DNA of 64,000 nucleotides from Microcyclospora pomicola (Eukaryota > Ascomycota > Dothideomycetes > Capnodiales): NCBI GenBank assembly GCA_002786065.1, contig NHNY01000012.1:372001-436000 (forward strand), given 5' to 3'. The notes under the pieces were generated by a model, which did no database searches, was not told the DNA's origin, and worked only from the letters and a program-made list of their open reading frames with translations. The translations under genes and the position numbers were made by a program. The number at the start of each line of letters is the position of its first letter. The stretch's first letter is position 1. This document shows, piece by piece, positions 39,485 through 50,082 of this stretch.

Positions 39485-40177
39485 AACCTCGTTTGTTCAC
39501 AACGAGCGCGCTGGATTATTCGAAGATTGGGCGTGACCTGATCGGCAGCTTTGGTGTGTCTTACTTGTGGACGACGCTGCCGGTATCTTGTGTCTTGTAT
39601 CTTACTTTGGGAGGTCCAGGAGCCGGGGAAAACTTTCTACTGTACGTTGGGCAGCGAAGGCGTCAGGAGCTCAGGAGACAGGGGGGCATTCAGGAATCTC
39701 GCAAGAGGATAGCATGTTCAGATTCCACACTTTAGGTATATCGCATTGTAGTCCGGTTATCATATGATCATCTCGATGGTGAGCTTGTTATGTTAAGTGA
39801 TCTTCATGGGTGTTCGATTGTTACTATCTTCACACTCACGCGTTTCAAGCTATTGCTTCTCATGAAGTATTGTGGTCAGTCGATGTGTATGCCTGAGGCC
39901 GCATCCGAACGCTCGAGATGCAAGTCGAGACGACCTCGGTTCGGAAAGCTAAGGTAAGCTAGAGCTCTGCACGGCGAACGTCGATCATGTCAACTACCCG
40001 GACTTAACTACGTCAAATGCTGAAGCTGTCACAAGCACATCTTCTACATAAGTAACGAGACTTCTTGTTACCAATCTTTTGAATCTGGTAGGTTTTCTTC
40101 CCTATCTATCTTTGTACGACAAACTCTTCAGTCTTCTCGTCCTTTCGGCCATTGGAATCAATCCCCCACCTCCAATC
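39485..40177. promoter_or_regulatory. region between STU1 and the MDR oxidoreductase
   Basis: About 690 bp. The STU1 3' end lies first, then an AT-richer stretch that must include the oxidoreductase promoter. No repeat or gene seen. Confidence 0.4.
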
Positions 40178-41337
40178 ATGCCCCGCGCCGTCTCCATCCG
40201 CAAGGTCGAAGGCAAGCCCGGCCAAGTCTACTATCCGCTCGACATCATCACGCAGCCGGAACAGACCCCCAAGGACCATGAGGTCACCATCAAGATGTCC
40301 GCCGCGGCGCTGAACCACCGCGACCTCTTCACGCGCCAGCATCTGTACCCGGGCACGACGTTCGGCGTGCCATTGCTCGCCGATGGCTGTGGTGAAGTCA
40401 TCGCCGCCGGCTCGAGCGCAGCCGCGCAGAAATGGAAGGGCAAGCGCGTCGTGCTGAACCCCGGCACGGGCTGGAAAGACGACCCCGAGGGCCCGGAGAG
40501 CCCCAAGGGCTATGCGATCCTGGGCGGGACGAAGTTCCACCCCCTCGGAACGTTCGCCGAGACGGTGACGATCGACGCCGCCGAGCTGGAGGAGGCGCCG
40601 AGCCACCTGTCGAGCGTGGAGGCGGCGGCGTTGCCGTTGACGGGCTTGACGGCGTGGAGGGCCGTCATGACGAAGAGCGGGAACGCCAAGCCCGGGCGGA
40701 ATATACTGATCACGGGCATTGGTGGAGGCGTGGCGTTGATGGCGCTGTTGTTCGCTGCGGGAGCCGGGGCGAATGTGTATGTCACGAGCAGTGACCAAGA
40801 GAAGCTTGACAAGGCGAAGAAGCTTGGGGCCAAGGGCGGAGTCAACTACAAGGATAAGGATTGGGACAAGCAGTTGGTTGCCATGCTGCCGCAGGATCGG
40901 AAGAAGCTGGATGCTATCATCGATGGCGCGGGAGCAGATGTCGTGGAGCGTGGGTTCAAGTTGGTCAGGGTGAGATTGTCCATTCGAGCATTGGAAAAGT
41001 CCCCTAGGTGAAGGAGATTCGCTGACTTTCGTTTCCACAGCCTGGTGGAACCATCGTGATCTACGGCATGACGGTGTCGCCGAAGATGAACTTCGTCATG
41101 GGCGCGGTGCTGCAGAACATCGACGTACGGGGCTCAACGATGGGCTCGCGCAAGGAGTTCGCCGACATGGTGGCATTTGTGAACGAGAAGAACCTCAGGC
41201 CGGTCATTTCACGAACGGTGTTCGGCCTGGACAACATCGCGGGCGTCGATGGGCTGTTTGAGGATATGAAGAACGGCAGCCAGTTTGGTAAGCTGGTCGT
41301 GGAGCTGGTGAAGGAGAAAGAGGGGAGTAAGTTGTAA
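40178..41337 (+). CDS. medium-chain dehydrogenase/reductase, zinc-type alcohol dehydrogenase-like
   Basis: 362 aa from exons 40178..40969 and 41041..41337; the 71-nt intron has donor GTGAGA, branch CTGAC and acceptor CCACAG. The N-terminal GroES-like part has MSAAALNHRDLFTRQHLYPG and PLLADGCGEVIAAGSSA. The Rossmann part has NILITGIGGGVALMALLFAA with the NAD(P)H-binding glycines. Zinc ligands of classical alcohol dehydrogenases are not all present, so it is closer to the YogA/quinone-oxidoreductase-like MDR proteins. Substrate unknown; cytosolic by absence of targeting signals. Confidence 0.88.
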
Positions 41338-41559
41338 GTATGAGGATTGCAGAACAATGAAAGTGGATTACAAGTCACCACTTGAGGTTCACATGAGAGT
41401 CATGAGAATAAGTTTGGCAGTCATTGCGGCTCAGGCACGCTTCCCCACTTGATAATCACAGATGATACATGCTCGCTCTGCCCGTGCTTTTCTCGTTCCT
41501 CCTTCACTTTACATCGTGGTCTGGCGTACACCACTCAGCATCACCCACTCTCTGCACAG

Positions 41560-43234
41560 ATGGCAGCCAAAAACGACAATGAACGTTTACCGCCGCTCTT
41601 GCGCCTGCCTGAGAACATTCGTGATCGAATCTATGAACATGCCGAAGTCCTTGGCAGCAGAGGACGCACTGAAGACATCTTGATGTATACAAGAGCACAT
41701 CCGTTTTCTTTCGGGAAGTACACATCCACCCGCAATCTCCTGAAGACCTGCCGAACCTTGTACGAGGAGGTCTCCGCCAAGGTGTATTCGAACTGTACTT
41801 TCGGAATACATGTTCGTTCTCTGCAAGACTTGCAGAGGCTACGGGATTTACGTCCTGCTTCCATCCGGTGCATCAGGACGTTGTCAATTTTTGTCAATGC
41901 GACTTCCTGCGCGGATACAGAAGAGGAAGACCCATGCCGAAGATGTATGGCATGTCTGTTCCCGGAACTTCCGAATGTTAGGAAATACCCTGAGAATAAT
42001 CCTGCTCCGTTGAGTAGTTGGCAAAGCAGAAGCGCTCGGGTAAGAAGATGGTGTGTGATTATATGGTGTGCAAAGCGCTGAACATACCTAGGAATTTCTC
42101 GAGGTATGGCGGGACGTGTGGTGCTCGCATGTTCTGCCCAATATCCAGCGCGGCCGTCTGAATCTCGGACTCGTGTGTGAAGTTGCAGATTTTCAGACTG
42201 GACTTCTTACTGTGTCCCCACTTCTCAAGTCGCAGCATGCACTCGCCAATTGTAGTGTTCGATTGAGTACCACACGCTGCCCTCGGTTAATGACACTGGC
42301 TAAAGATGCAGTTCTTGCAGCCTCTGTTCACGGAGAGCTATGCCAAGACATCTCCCAAACTTCGTGTTTTCGCTTTACAGACCTTCCGCCAGAAATACGC
42401 CAGCTCATCCTGAGCTTCACAGATCTTGTGACACCTTTGCGAGAGATCGAGTGGCATCCTCTGCATGGGATGTACCGTCGGCCTGAAGGTTACACGAGGG
42501 AATACTCCCGAATGAGGAATATTGCCAAGGCATGCTGGGAGGACCCGCCATTGGGATGCTTTTGCAAGACCTGGCACTCTGCCTACTCCACGTCTGCTCG
42601 TGAATGCTGGATGGCCCCTACGTCGTTGTTCCTAGTCTGTCGGCAGATACGCCATGACGCGCTTCGGATTTTCTATGGCCAGAACACATTCGTGGTCGTA
42701 ACAAGCGTCGGAAGAAGCGAACCTCGGTTCTGTTTGGATGAATTTGCACCGCCAGCATTCTTCAACTATGCTATCCCTGAAGACGCCCTAGGTTATCTCA
42801 GGGACTTGCACATAGGTTTGCCTCCACTCACCGCGTCATGCTCCTACTTTGAGCGCGACGAGTATCTGGAGTGGCTGCGAACCCTGGACCGCATCAAGCC
42901 GCGTTTAGCTCTGCCTATACTTACCTTGCACATCTATCTTCCGGTCTACGCCGATGGCTACAAGGCGCACGAGGATTTCTATCAAGATGTAGGACCTCCA
43001 GCGTTCGAGGAGAAAATAAGAGCTTGCATATTGTTTGCTGCTACGTTGAGAACACTCGTGGGCATAGGACGCCTGTACATACATTGTTGGCATGAATTTC
43101 GTGCGTTCCATCACAGACGCCCGAATAAGCTGGAGATCGAGCTGGAGCAATTGATCATGGGCCCTGAATATGATGCTGTAGGTGCCGGGAAAAATGGGGC
43201 GGCAATGTGTGCATGGGCGCGCGCGGATTGGTGA
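41560..43234 (+). CDS. fungal protein with two F-box-like segments
   Basis: 540 aa from exons 41560..42039 and 42092..43234; the 52-nt intron has donor GTAAGA and acceptor ACCTAG and keeps phase 0 (..SRSAR, EFLEVWRDVW). Two similar heads occur: LLRLPENIRDRIYEHAEVLG near residue 18 and RFTDLPPEIRQLILSFTDLV near residue 255. Each is followed by a region in which a conserved LLKTCRTLYEEV or LFLVCRQIRHDALRIFY segment appears, the pattern of F-box-like proteins common in dothideomycetes. Such proteins may recruit SCF ubiquitin ligase substrates, but no Skp1 contact is demonstrable here. Alternatively these are two genes run together; a start at the internal methionine near 42290 (MTLAKDAV) would serve the second. 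Confidence 0.7.
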
Positions 43235-44097
43235 TGTGAATCCAATTCGTAGAACTCGTCGCGTCGTCGAAACAACGAACTACCTCGCCATCCGAAAGGT
43301 CATGATGCGATGCATCAGCGAGCGACCTTCGGAATCAGTGGCAAAAATGAACGCGAAACCACAGCAAGCATTACAGGGGCCCATATGAGCCCATGGCGTA
43401 ATTGTCAGGGAGGACAGTGCTTCATAACATTAGCATTTTCATTGTGCTTCCTATAGTACCCAACAAGGCAGACTGGAGATTACACGTTCTTGCCAAGTAC
43501 CCTCGAGTTCGGAAACCCCTGCGACTGATGTCTATGCAACGATTGTGTGTAGCGAGTGCGTATATTTTGTAAGAAACAAGCTACCAAGGGTGCCTTCGGC
43601 AGGTTCACGTGCAAGGTATGTATTGATGTGGTGAGGTGAGGTCGAGATGAAGCATCGGCCGGTACCGAGCTGGGACGATCAAAGAGCGCTAGGTCCTTGA
43701 TCATCACTGCGCCTGTACTGTAGCCTTGCTCTGCAGTACATCACCAAAACGCCGACTTTGTCATGTCGCCCGCTGAGCCACCAAAGATACGAAAAGTACA
43801 CCCAATGACCTGTGATGGGGCCCAGACAAGCCTCGTCGGAACCCACAGATTGCCCAAGCTGTGACAGCAGCCTGACCGCCCGCATGCTGGTATCATTGGC
43901 TATCTACGCATGGTGAGGCGCTGCCGATCGCCAACACACGTGTAGGGTGGCAGGCACGGCAGGGATAGGTGCATGACAGAAGAGTCAGCAGAGGCTTCAG
44001 GTAGGGATACATGTAGGTTTCACCAGACTACACGTAGTCATGCTCAGCTTTCGCTTCGTTCATTGTCTCTTCTGTTCTGCTTCTGCTAGCACCGATC
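43235..44097. promoter_or_regulatory. upstream region of the glycine-zipper gene
   Basis: About 860 bp without a supported gene. A pyrimidine-rich leader (CTTCGTTCATTGTCTCTTC) immediately precedes the ATG at 44098. Nothing else recognised. Confidence 0.4.
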
Positions 44098-45147
44098 ATG
44101 TCGGCTCCCGATCACCACCACGATACCAGTAGTGGCGCGATGCCACCCCCACCTCCTTCGGCGCATCAGAGCTACGTGCCTCCCCTGCGTCCCAAGGAAG
44201 CTGAGCAGAGCGAACAAGCTTATGCGCCGTACGAGGAGACTGGCCACTATGACCGAGGAAAAGGACAACAGACATCGCAAGAGCCATACCCTCATGCTGA
44301 TCCGCAACGATACGACGAGTATGAGCGACGACACGGCTCTGCACATTCGAACAGGCAGAACTATGGCGGGCGTGATGATGCATATGGTCGCGGACCACCT
44401 CCCGGAAGCAGTGTAGGCTCAGGCCGCTCAGCTCAGAGACAGTATGCACCTGGTGAGCCAATACCCAATGAGAACAATCAGTTGGCACCATACGATGAGG
44501 AGAAAGCGTATGCGCAGTATCACAGCGCGTACGGAAGCGAGGGCTACAGCGCGACACCGCCGATCGCCTCTGACTACGGTCCCTACTACGAGGAGCGGAA
44601 TTATATTGCAGATCCACGATACGCAGACGCGCAAGAGTCTCGCAGATACAGCAACCGTCCCACATACAATGGGAACGGCCGGGAGCGAAGAGACAGCCGA
44701 CGATTCAGTAATGGAGGATATGACCAACGTCGAACCGATCGGAGATCTATGCCAAGCCCACCTTCGACCAAGAGAGACATCTTCGGGCAAGGCAACGGCC
44801 AACGCGGACTTGGTGCAGCCCTTCTAGGTGGTGCGGCTGGCGCATTGATCAGCCATGAGTCTGGCAGAGGGGCTCTGGGCACGCTTGGTGGCATTGCGGT
44901 CGGCGCAATCGGCGCAAATGCGCTCGACAAGCATCTCGAGCAGCGCAGGGAGGGCCGGCAGATCGAGGCTCGGCGGCAGTATCAAGGTAGCTACGAGACA
45001 GGCGGTAGTGACCCGTACTACATGTCTCGCGGGTCATCGAGGAGGGACTACCGAAGAGAAAAAGCGGAAAGCATGCGGAGTATGCGCGAGCACCATCGAC
45101 GACAGCGAGCGGAGAGCTCGGAGGACAGTTGGACGAGCGATGAGTGA
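44098..45147 (+). CDS. disordered protein with glycine-zipper segment
   Basis: Intronless, 349 aa. Residues 1-235 are disordered, rich in Tyr, Gln, Arg and Ser, with many PY and RY dipeptides. A short glycine zipper follows (about 241-278): LGAALLGGAAGALISHESG and RGALGTLGGIAVGAIGANAL, which could insert in a membrane as a hairpin. The tail is basic and serine-rich with RRQRAESSEDSWTSDE. Related fungal proteins are annotated only as glycine-zipper 2TM proteins; function unknown. An (ATG)n microsatellite follows the stop at about 45,157-45,175. Confidence 0.75.
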   Translation: MSAPDHHHDTSSGAMPPPPPSAHQSYVPPLRPKEAEQSEQAYAPYEETGHYDRGKGQQTSQEPYPHADPQRYDEYERRHGSAHSNRQNYGGRDDAYGRGPPPGSSVGSGRSAQRQYAPGEPIPNENNQLAPYDEEKAYAQYHSAYGSEGYSATPPIASDYGPYYEERNYIADPRYADAQESRRYSNRPTYNGNGRERRDSRRFSNGGYDQRRTDRRSMPSPPSTKRDIFGQGNGQRGLGAALLGGAAGALISHESGRGALGTLGGIAVGAIGANALDKHLEQRREGRQIEARRQYQGSYETGGSDPYYMSRGSSRRDYRREKAESMRSMREHHRRQRAESSEDSWTSDE

Positions 45148-46180
45148 TGGCTGTCTGATGATGATGATGATGATACCCATGACATTTGCTTCTGCGTGCA
45201 TGGCGCTTTCTTGATACCGAATACCTATCGTCTGGGCCTTTTGTATTGCTTCACGTATACAGTCTGTGAATGAGCCACGTCTCTCCGGCCATTGCATCGG
45301 TAAGGAGCATAGGTACCATAGCTACGAGGCATCTCACGTGCTACGCCTCATGCTGTGCCATTGCTGCTGCTGTGCTTGTACGATCGTCTCTTACTTGTGC
45401 GTCCGTTCGACAAGATATCGAGGTCTACATCACTTGGGACGTTACCCTGTCCCTGGCCACTTGTCCGGAATTGATGCTCACAGTTGTTCATATGGGTGCA
45501 CTCTAAGCTTGTCCATTGGTCTCAGGGTCCATAACTTTCGTTCGACGGCTCTTTCAGCTCTCCGCCAGCTTTGGACATCAGGATGAACTGATGGATAGTG
45601 CATGCTCTACACGATAATGTGGTAGATGCAGATGTTTGCCGTGATGAGGTTGTGACAGGACGAATAATGTGACAACGGGCGTGAGTGGCCGGCGCCAGCA
45701 TTTGGGGAATTAAGCTTGCGGAGATCAATCGGCGTCCGTGCACGACCCTAATACGAATGTTCGAGCGTGTGGTCCCCTTTCTTGCATTGTACGGCCACTT
45801 CCACCACCCAACTGGCCGCCATCCTCCTTTCCGACTACACCTTCCGGCACCACCTATCCTCTTCAACGCGCCGGCCTTCATCGCCGTCTCCATCCAAGAA
45901 TCCAGAGTGTCTGCGAGACATCCACAGCGGGTCAGTAATCGCCAGCAGCAGCGGCATAGGCGACGTGGCATGAGAATCCGGGCTCGCCCAGACAATAAAT
46001 TTATCCTCCTGAAGCCCGGCATCAACACCCCAATACCACCATCTTGCGCATAGCCGCCGTCGCCAATGCTGCTGCTGCTTGTTGCGGACGAAGAGATTGT
46101 GTGACTGACACGCGCGTGGTCCAGCAGATTCCTCCGAGAAAGCACTCCACGTTCTCCTGCCTGCAAATCGCACCTGCACC
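45148..46180. promoter_or_regulatory. upstream region of septin gene
   Basis: About 1 kb. A minus-strand open frame of 214 codons (45,522-46,166) has no coding signature and overlaps the septin leader, so it is not called. The last 100 bases are rich in pyrimidines and end in CACCATGG, a strong start context. Confidence 0.4.
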
Positions 46181-46338
46181 ATGGGTAAGTCTACCTCATC
46201 CCTTCCCGACCGCATCGACGTCTCGCTCTTCCATCACCTCCATCCTCTCGCACATCGCCTGCGCATCACAATCCACCCTCGTTTCGACTTCTGCAAGAGC
46301 TTTCACGCGACCGCGTGGCTGGAATGCTGTGGAATACC

Positions 46339-48047
46339 ATGTCGACCTCCCCCAAGACGCAGACTGCACACTCCAGCAGTATCTCGCACCACAGCAGACT
46401 TTCGCAATCCACCACCGCCACGACTGCCAGCAAGCTCTTCGCATCAAGCACGACCGATCCGACGACCACATTGAAGCGTCTCGATTCCGTCACTAACCCA
46501 AGACTCTCTTCAGCTACGGTCAACGGCTCCACGGCCACTGCCCCTCCTGCGCGCGCCTCGCCCATCCCCAGCCAAGCGAACGTCTCCAATGGCAAGCCCA
46601 CCTCTCCGCTGGTGGCCACCAGCAACGCCATGACCAGCGGCGGTACTCAGGGCCCACAAACCGTCTCCTCCAAAGACCCTAAGGCGGCCGCTCAGGCAGC
46701 GAGCGACATGAGGAACATTGTCCGCAGGAAGCTTACAGGATACGTTGGATTCGCAAACCTGCCCAACCAATGGCATCGCAAGAGCGTACGAAAAGGCTTC
46801 AACTTCAACGTTATGGTCGTTGGTGAGTCTGATTATCTGCGGCGATCTGCTGTTCATCTACGGTTGCTGACACTGTTGCAGGTGAATCTGGCCTTGGAAA
46901 GTCAACACTTGTGAACACCCTTTTCAACACCTCGCTTTATCCACCCAAGGAGCGCAAGCAACCATCCCTCGACTTCGCACCAAAGACCGTCAGCATCCAA
47001 TCTATCAGCGCCGACATTGAGGAGAACGGCGTCCGCCTACGATTGACGGTTGTTGACACTCCCGGCTTCGGTGACTTTGTCAACAACGATGACTCTTGGC
47101 GACCCATCGTCGAGAACATCGAGCAGCGTTTCGATGCATACTTGGACGCCGAGAACAAGGTTAATCGCATGAACATCGTCGACAACCGTGTGCACGCATG
47201 TGTCTACTTCGTGCAGCCCACCGGCCACTCGCTCAAGCCTCTCGATGTCGAGGTGATGCGCAGACTGCACACTAAGGTCAACCTCATTCCGGTCATTGCC
47301 AAGGCCGACACTCTGACCGATGAGGAGATCGCAGCCTTCAAGCAACGTGTACGTCTACCAAAATCAGTCCTTGCGTTGACGTGTATGCTAACACCACTCC
47401 CCTAGATCCTTGCCGACATCCATCACCACAACATCCACATCTTTGAGGGTCCTCGCTATGAGCTCGACGACGAGGAGACCATTGCTGAGAACAACGAGAT
47501 CATGTCTAAGGTGCCATTCGCTGTCGTTGGTGCCAACACTGAAGTCCAGACACCCGAAGGTCGCAAGGTCCGTGGACGCCGCTACCCATGGGGTGTCATT
47601 GAGGTCGACAACGAGGAGCACTGTGACTTCGTCAAGCTCCGACAAATGCTCATCCGAACCCACATGGAGGAGCTGAAGGAGCACACCAACAACTTCTTGT
47701 ACGAGAACTACCGCTCTGACAAGCTCACCGCTATGGGCGTTGCTCAAGACCCATCGGTGTTCAAGGAGGTCAACCCGGCCGTCAAGCAGGAGGAGGAGCG
47801 CTCACTCCACGAGCAGAAGCTTGCCAAGATGGAGCTCGAGATGAAGATGGTCTTCCAGCAGAAGGTACAAGAGAAGGAGTCGAAGCTGAAGCAGAGCGAG
47901 GAGGAGCTCTACGCCCGTCACCGGGAGATGAAGGAGCAGCTCGACCGACAGCGACAAGAGCTCGAGGAGAAGAAGTCTCGCATAGAGTCCGGCCGACCGA
48001 TCGAAGAGAAGGGCCGTAAGAAGGGTGGTTTCTCGCTGAGGGGTTAG
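46339..48047 (+). CDS. CDC3: septin, Cdc3/AspB class
   Basis: 530 aa from exons 46339..46822, 46882..47348 and 47406..48047, with introns of 59 and 57 nt. The first intron splits the glycine codon of the P-loop GESGLGKST (162-170). G3 DTPGFG (about 220) and G4 AKAD follow, as do the polybasic-region neighbour [16 protein letters not shown], the septin-unique element [18 protein letters not shown], and a C-terminal coiled coil (about 445-520, [17 protein letters not shown]). AspB/Cdc3 forms hetero-oligomeric filaments at septa and hyphal tips. An alternative start is a four-base mini-exon ATGG at 46181 spliced by GTAAGT to an in-frame acceptor at 46298, giving [15 protein letters not shown] before the ATG used here. 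Confidence 0.95.
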
Positions 48048-48660
48048 TTGCGAACATCACCGCCTTGTTCGTGTCTATGTCTGGCCGAGTTGGGGCTTTG
48101 TCGATGCTGCTGCTGTTGTCCACAGCCCGTCCACACACTCACACACACACACCATAATTCCAGATTGTCCTTGCTACTACTACTTCAAAACAGAAACACA
48201 AGAACGCCTAGGGAGATACCCCAATGATCACAACGGGGCGTTTTCAATTTGTCTGTTTGCGTGGCGTGGAGGGTTCTGTGGCGAGATTTTTTCTTGGCGG
48301 GGAAAAAGAAACACTACCTATATCCTCTTGTCTCTTTTTTTTTGTGTAATGTCATTAATCCTTTACTTGAAAGAAATCCCAACCAACGTCTTTTTGTGTT
48401 TGTCTCTCCTAACTTGGCTTGACGGCGTGTTCAGGCAGTGGAGGTGAGGTGGGGAGAAGAGTGTGAGTGTGGGTGTGGGTGTGGGTGTGTTTGTGCATAG
48501 GCAGTGCGATGTCTTCGCTCCTCGCGTGTACGATGTATGGCGCTGTTCGGGGCTAGAAGGAGAACGAAGATGAAAGTGAAGGAGAGAATGATGGGACGGG
48601 AAATGGAGGGAGAGGGAGATGTTCTCTTGCTACCACAGCGACCTTTTACTGTCTTTGGTC
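48048..48660. other. septin 3' region with short microsatellites
   Basis: No gene. It contains an AC microsatellite at about 48,131-48,153, a poly-T run near 48,335 and a TGGGTG-type repeat at about 48,462-48,496 (GTGTGGGTGTGGGTGTGG). Confidence 0.6.
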
Positions 48661-49095
48661 ATGTGTCTTCAGTTGTGCGCTTTAAGTTGTAGAGCTACTG
48701 TAGTTGTGTCTGTACTTGTGTTTACCTAAAGTTATATCCGTATCTGTGAATGGAACTTGTTGTGCTTATCAAGGGTGAGCTGTGATTGTAGGTGACTCGT
48801 GTTTGTAGTTGTGTCTGTACTCGTGTTTGTATCTGTGTTAGGTTCGTTCTTGTGTCTGAACATGGTTCAGTAGTCGTTGATCGATTTGTAGATTTGAATG
48901 GAACTGTGGACTGTGATTGTTGCTGTACTTGTGTCTGTAGGTAAGCATGTCTGTACTTGTACGTGGATCCGTGCATGGTAGTTGTATCTGTCCTTGGGCA
49001 TTTACCTGTAGATTGTACTTGATTGTGTATTCTTAGGTATGGATTGTATTCGATACTGTAGTTATGAACGGATCTGTGTCTGTAAATGTGTCTGC
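48660..49095. repeat. T/G-rich degenerate short tandem repeat tract
   Basis: About 430 bp of imperfect 6- to 16-bp units built from TGTACTTGTGTCTGTA, TGTATCTGTG and TGTAGTTGTGTCTG. It is strongly biased to T and G on the plus strand. On the minus strand the tract leaves a 125-codon open frame made of TQTR/VQTQ-like residues, which is best explained as repeat translation. Confidence 0.75.
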
Positions 49096-50082
49096 ACACT
49101 CCATTCTATCAATCTGTCCATCAGGGTAGTGGTCTGTCAGTCTTTTACGTTGTAGGTAAGGTATGTGTCAGTGCTCTGGCGCAGCGTGTACAGGTACCGC
49201 ACCCTCCTCAGGACCTTGATAGGCTGGAGCTGAGATTTGCCTTGATATGTCGAAAATCACTGTTACTGGAGGCTATGTCCCAAGATGGATTTCGGTTGAC
49301 CAAGAACGTGGCTCGCTCGCTGGAGAAGCAACGGAATGTGCTGAGTAGTTGGACTGGAGTCTAGGGTCTCCCTTTCATGCTGGCTACTCTGTTCAATTCA
49401 AGTAGCTGACTAACGCAAGGTCACAAGATCTCTTTCGGTAGCTCTACGTGATGATGTTTCGGTCAGCAAGCTCATTCCGCCTTGTAAGCACTGGGCAAAC
49501 AGAGCAGCCAGACATCACGAACAAGTTATCTTTGATCGAAACGTACTACGGCCTTCTTGCCCTTGCCGGCGACGGTCTGCATTCGATGCTTACACTTCAC
49601 GTTCTGCACTTTTGAGATATCCGAGTGTCATGTTAGTATCTCTGGAGTGTAGGCTCTGAATGGGACCGACGCGGAATGGGAGGAGTGTACAAGTGTCCTA
49701 TAACGAATGATGTAGACCTCTAACGTGGAATGGATTGCATTGCTCAAGGTACGCAGAGAATCATTTATGTGGTCTAGCACAACAAGAGTGGGATCTACAA
49801 TGGTTCATCTACATGAATATAATAGTTAAAATGCATGTGAGTAGGACCAGATGTAGGCTAAGATAGGGGCAAGACATTTTCTTGTTTACAAGATTGCAGC
49901 TGATTTGGACCGCTAGTTGCACATGTCTTTCTGTCAATCTGTAGGCGCGGGGCTGCTCTATTACACTATGTTTGTCTCCCTTCGTAGGGTCAGCAGTATA
50001 GAATGATGTAGCATAGAAACCCGTGATAGTAAAGTGCAATCCGAGCTCTTTACGTTGCTCGGCTGAGTCTCTGTAGCAATGC
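49096..50082. other. gene-poor region before the 295-bp array
   Basis: About 990 bp without a complete gene. Two points are notable. At 49526-49603 (minus) a 25-codon open stretch ending in a stop is preceded by TGCAG and a perfect TACTAAC at 49632-49638, as in a last exon. At 49833-49840 there is a lone GCATGTGA, possibly a decayed relative of the array units that follow. Confidence 0.45.

Noticed and set aside
40106-41038. 310-codon open frame antisense to the MDR oxidoreductase
   Set aside because: It is the mirror of a GC-rich coding strand, rich in Arg/His/Gln with no motif, and the sense strand is a clear gene with a good intron.
45522-46166. 214-codon minus-strand open frame upstream of the septin
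   Set aside because: Mixed composition without domain, signal or splice support, and it overlaps the septin leader.
48722-49099. 125-codon minus-strand open frame rich in TQTR/VQTQ
   Set aside because: Translation of the T/G-rich short-repeat tract.
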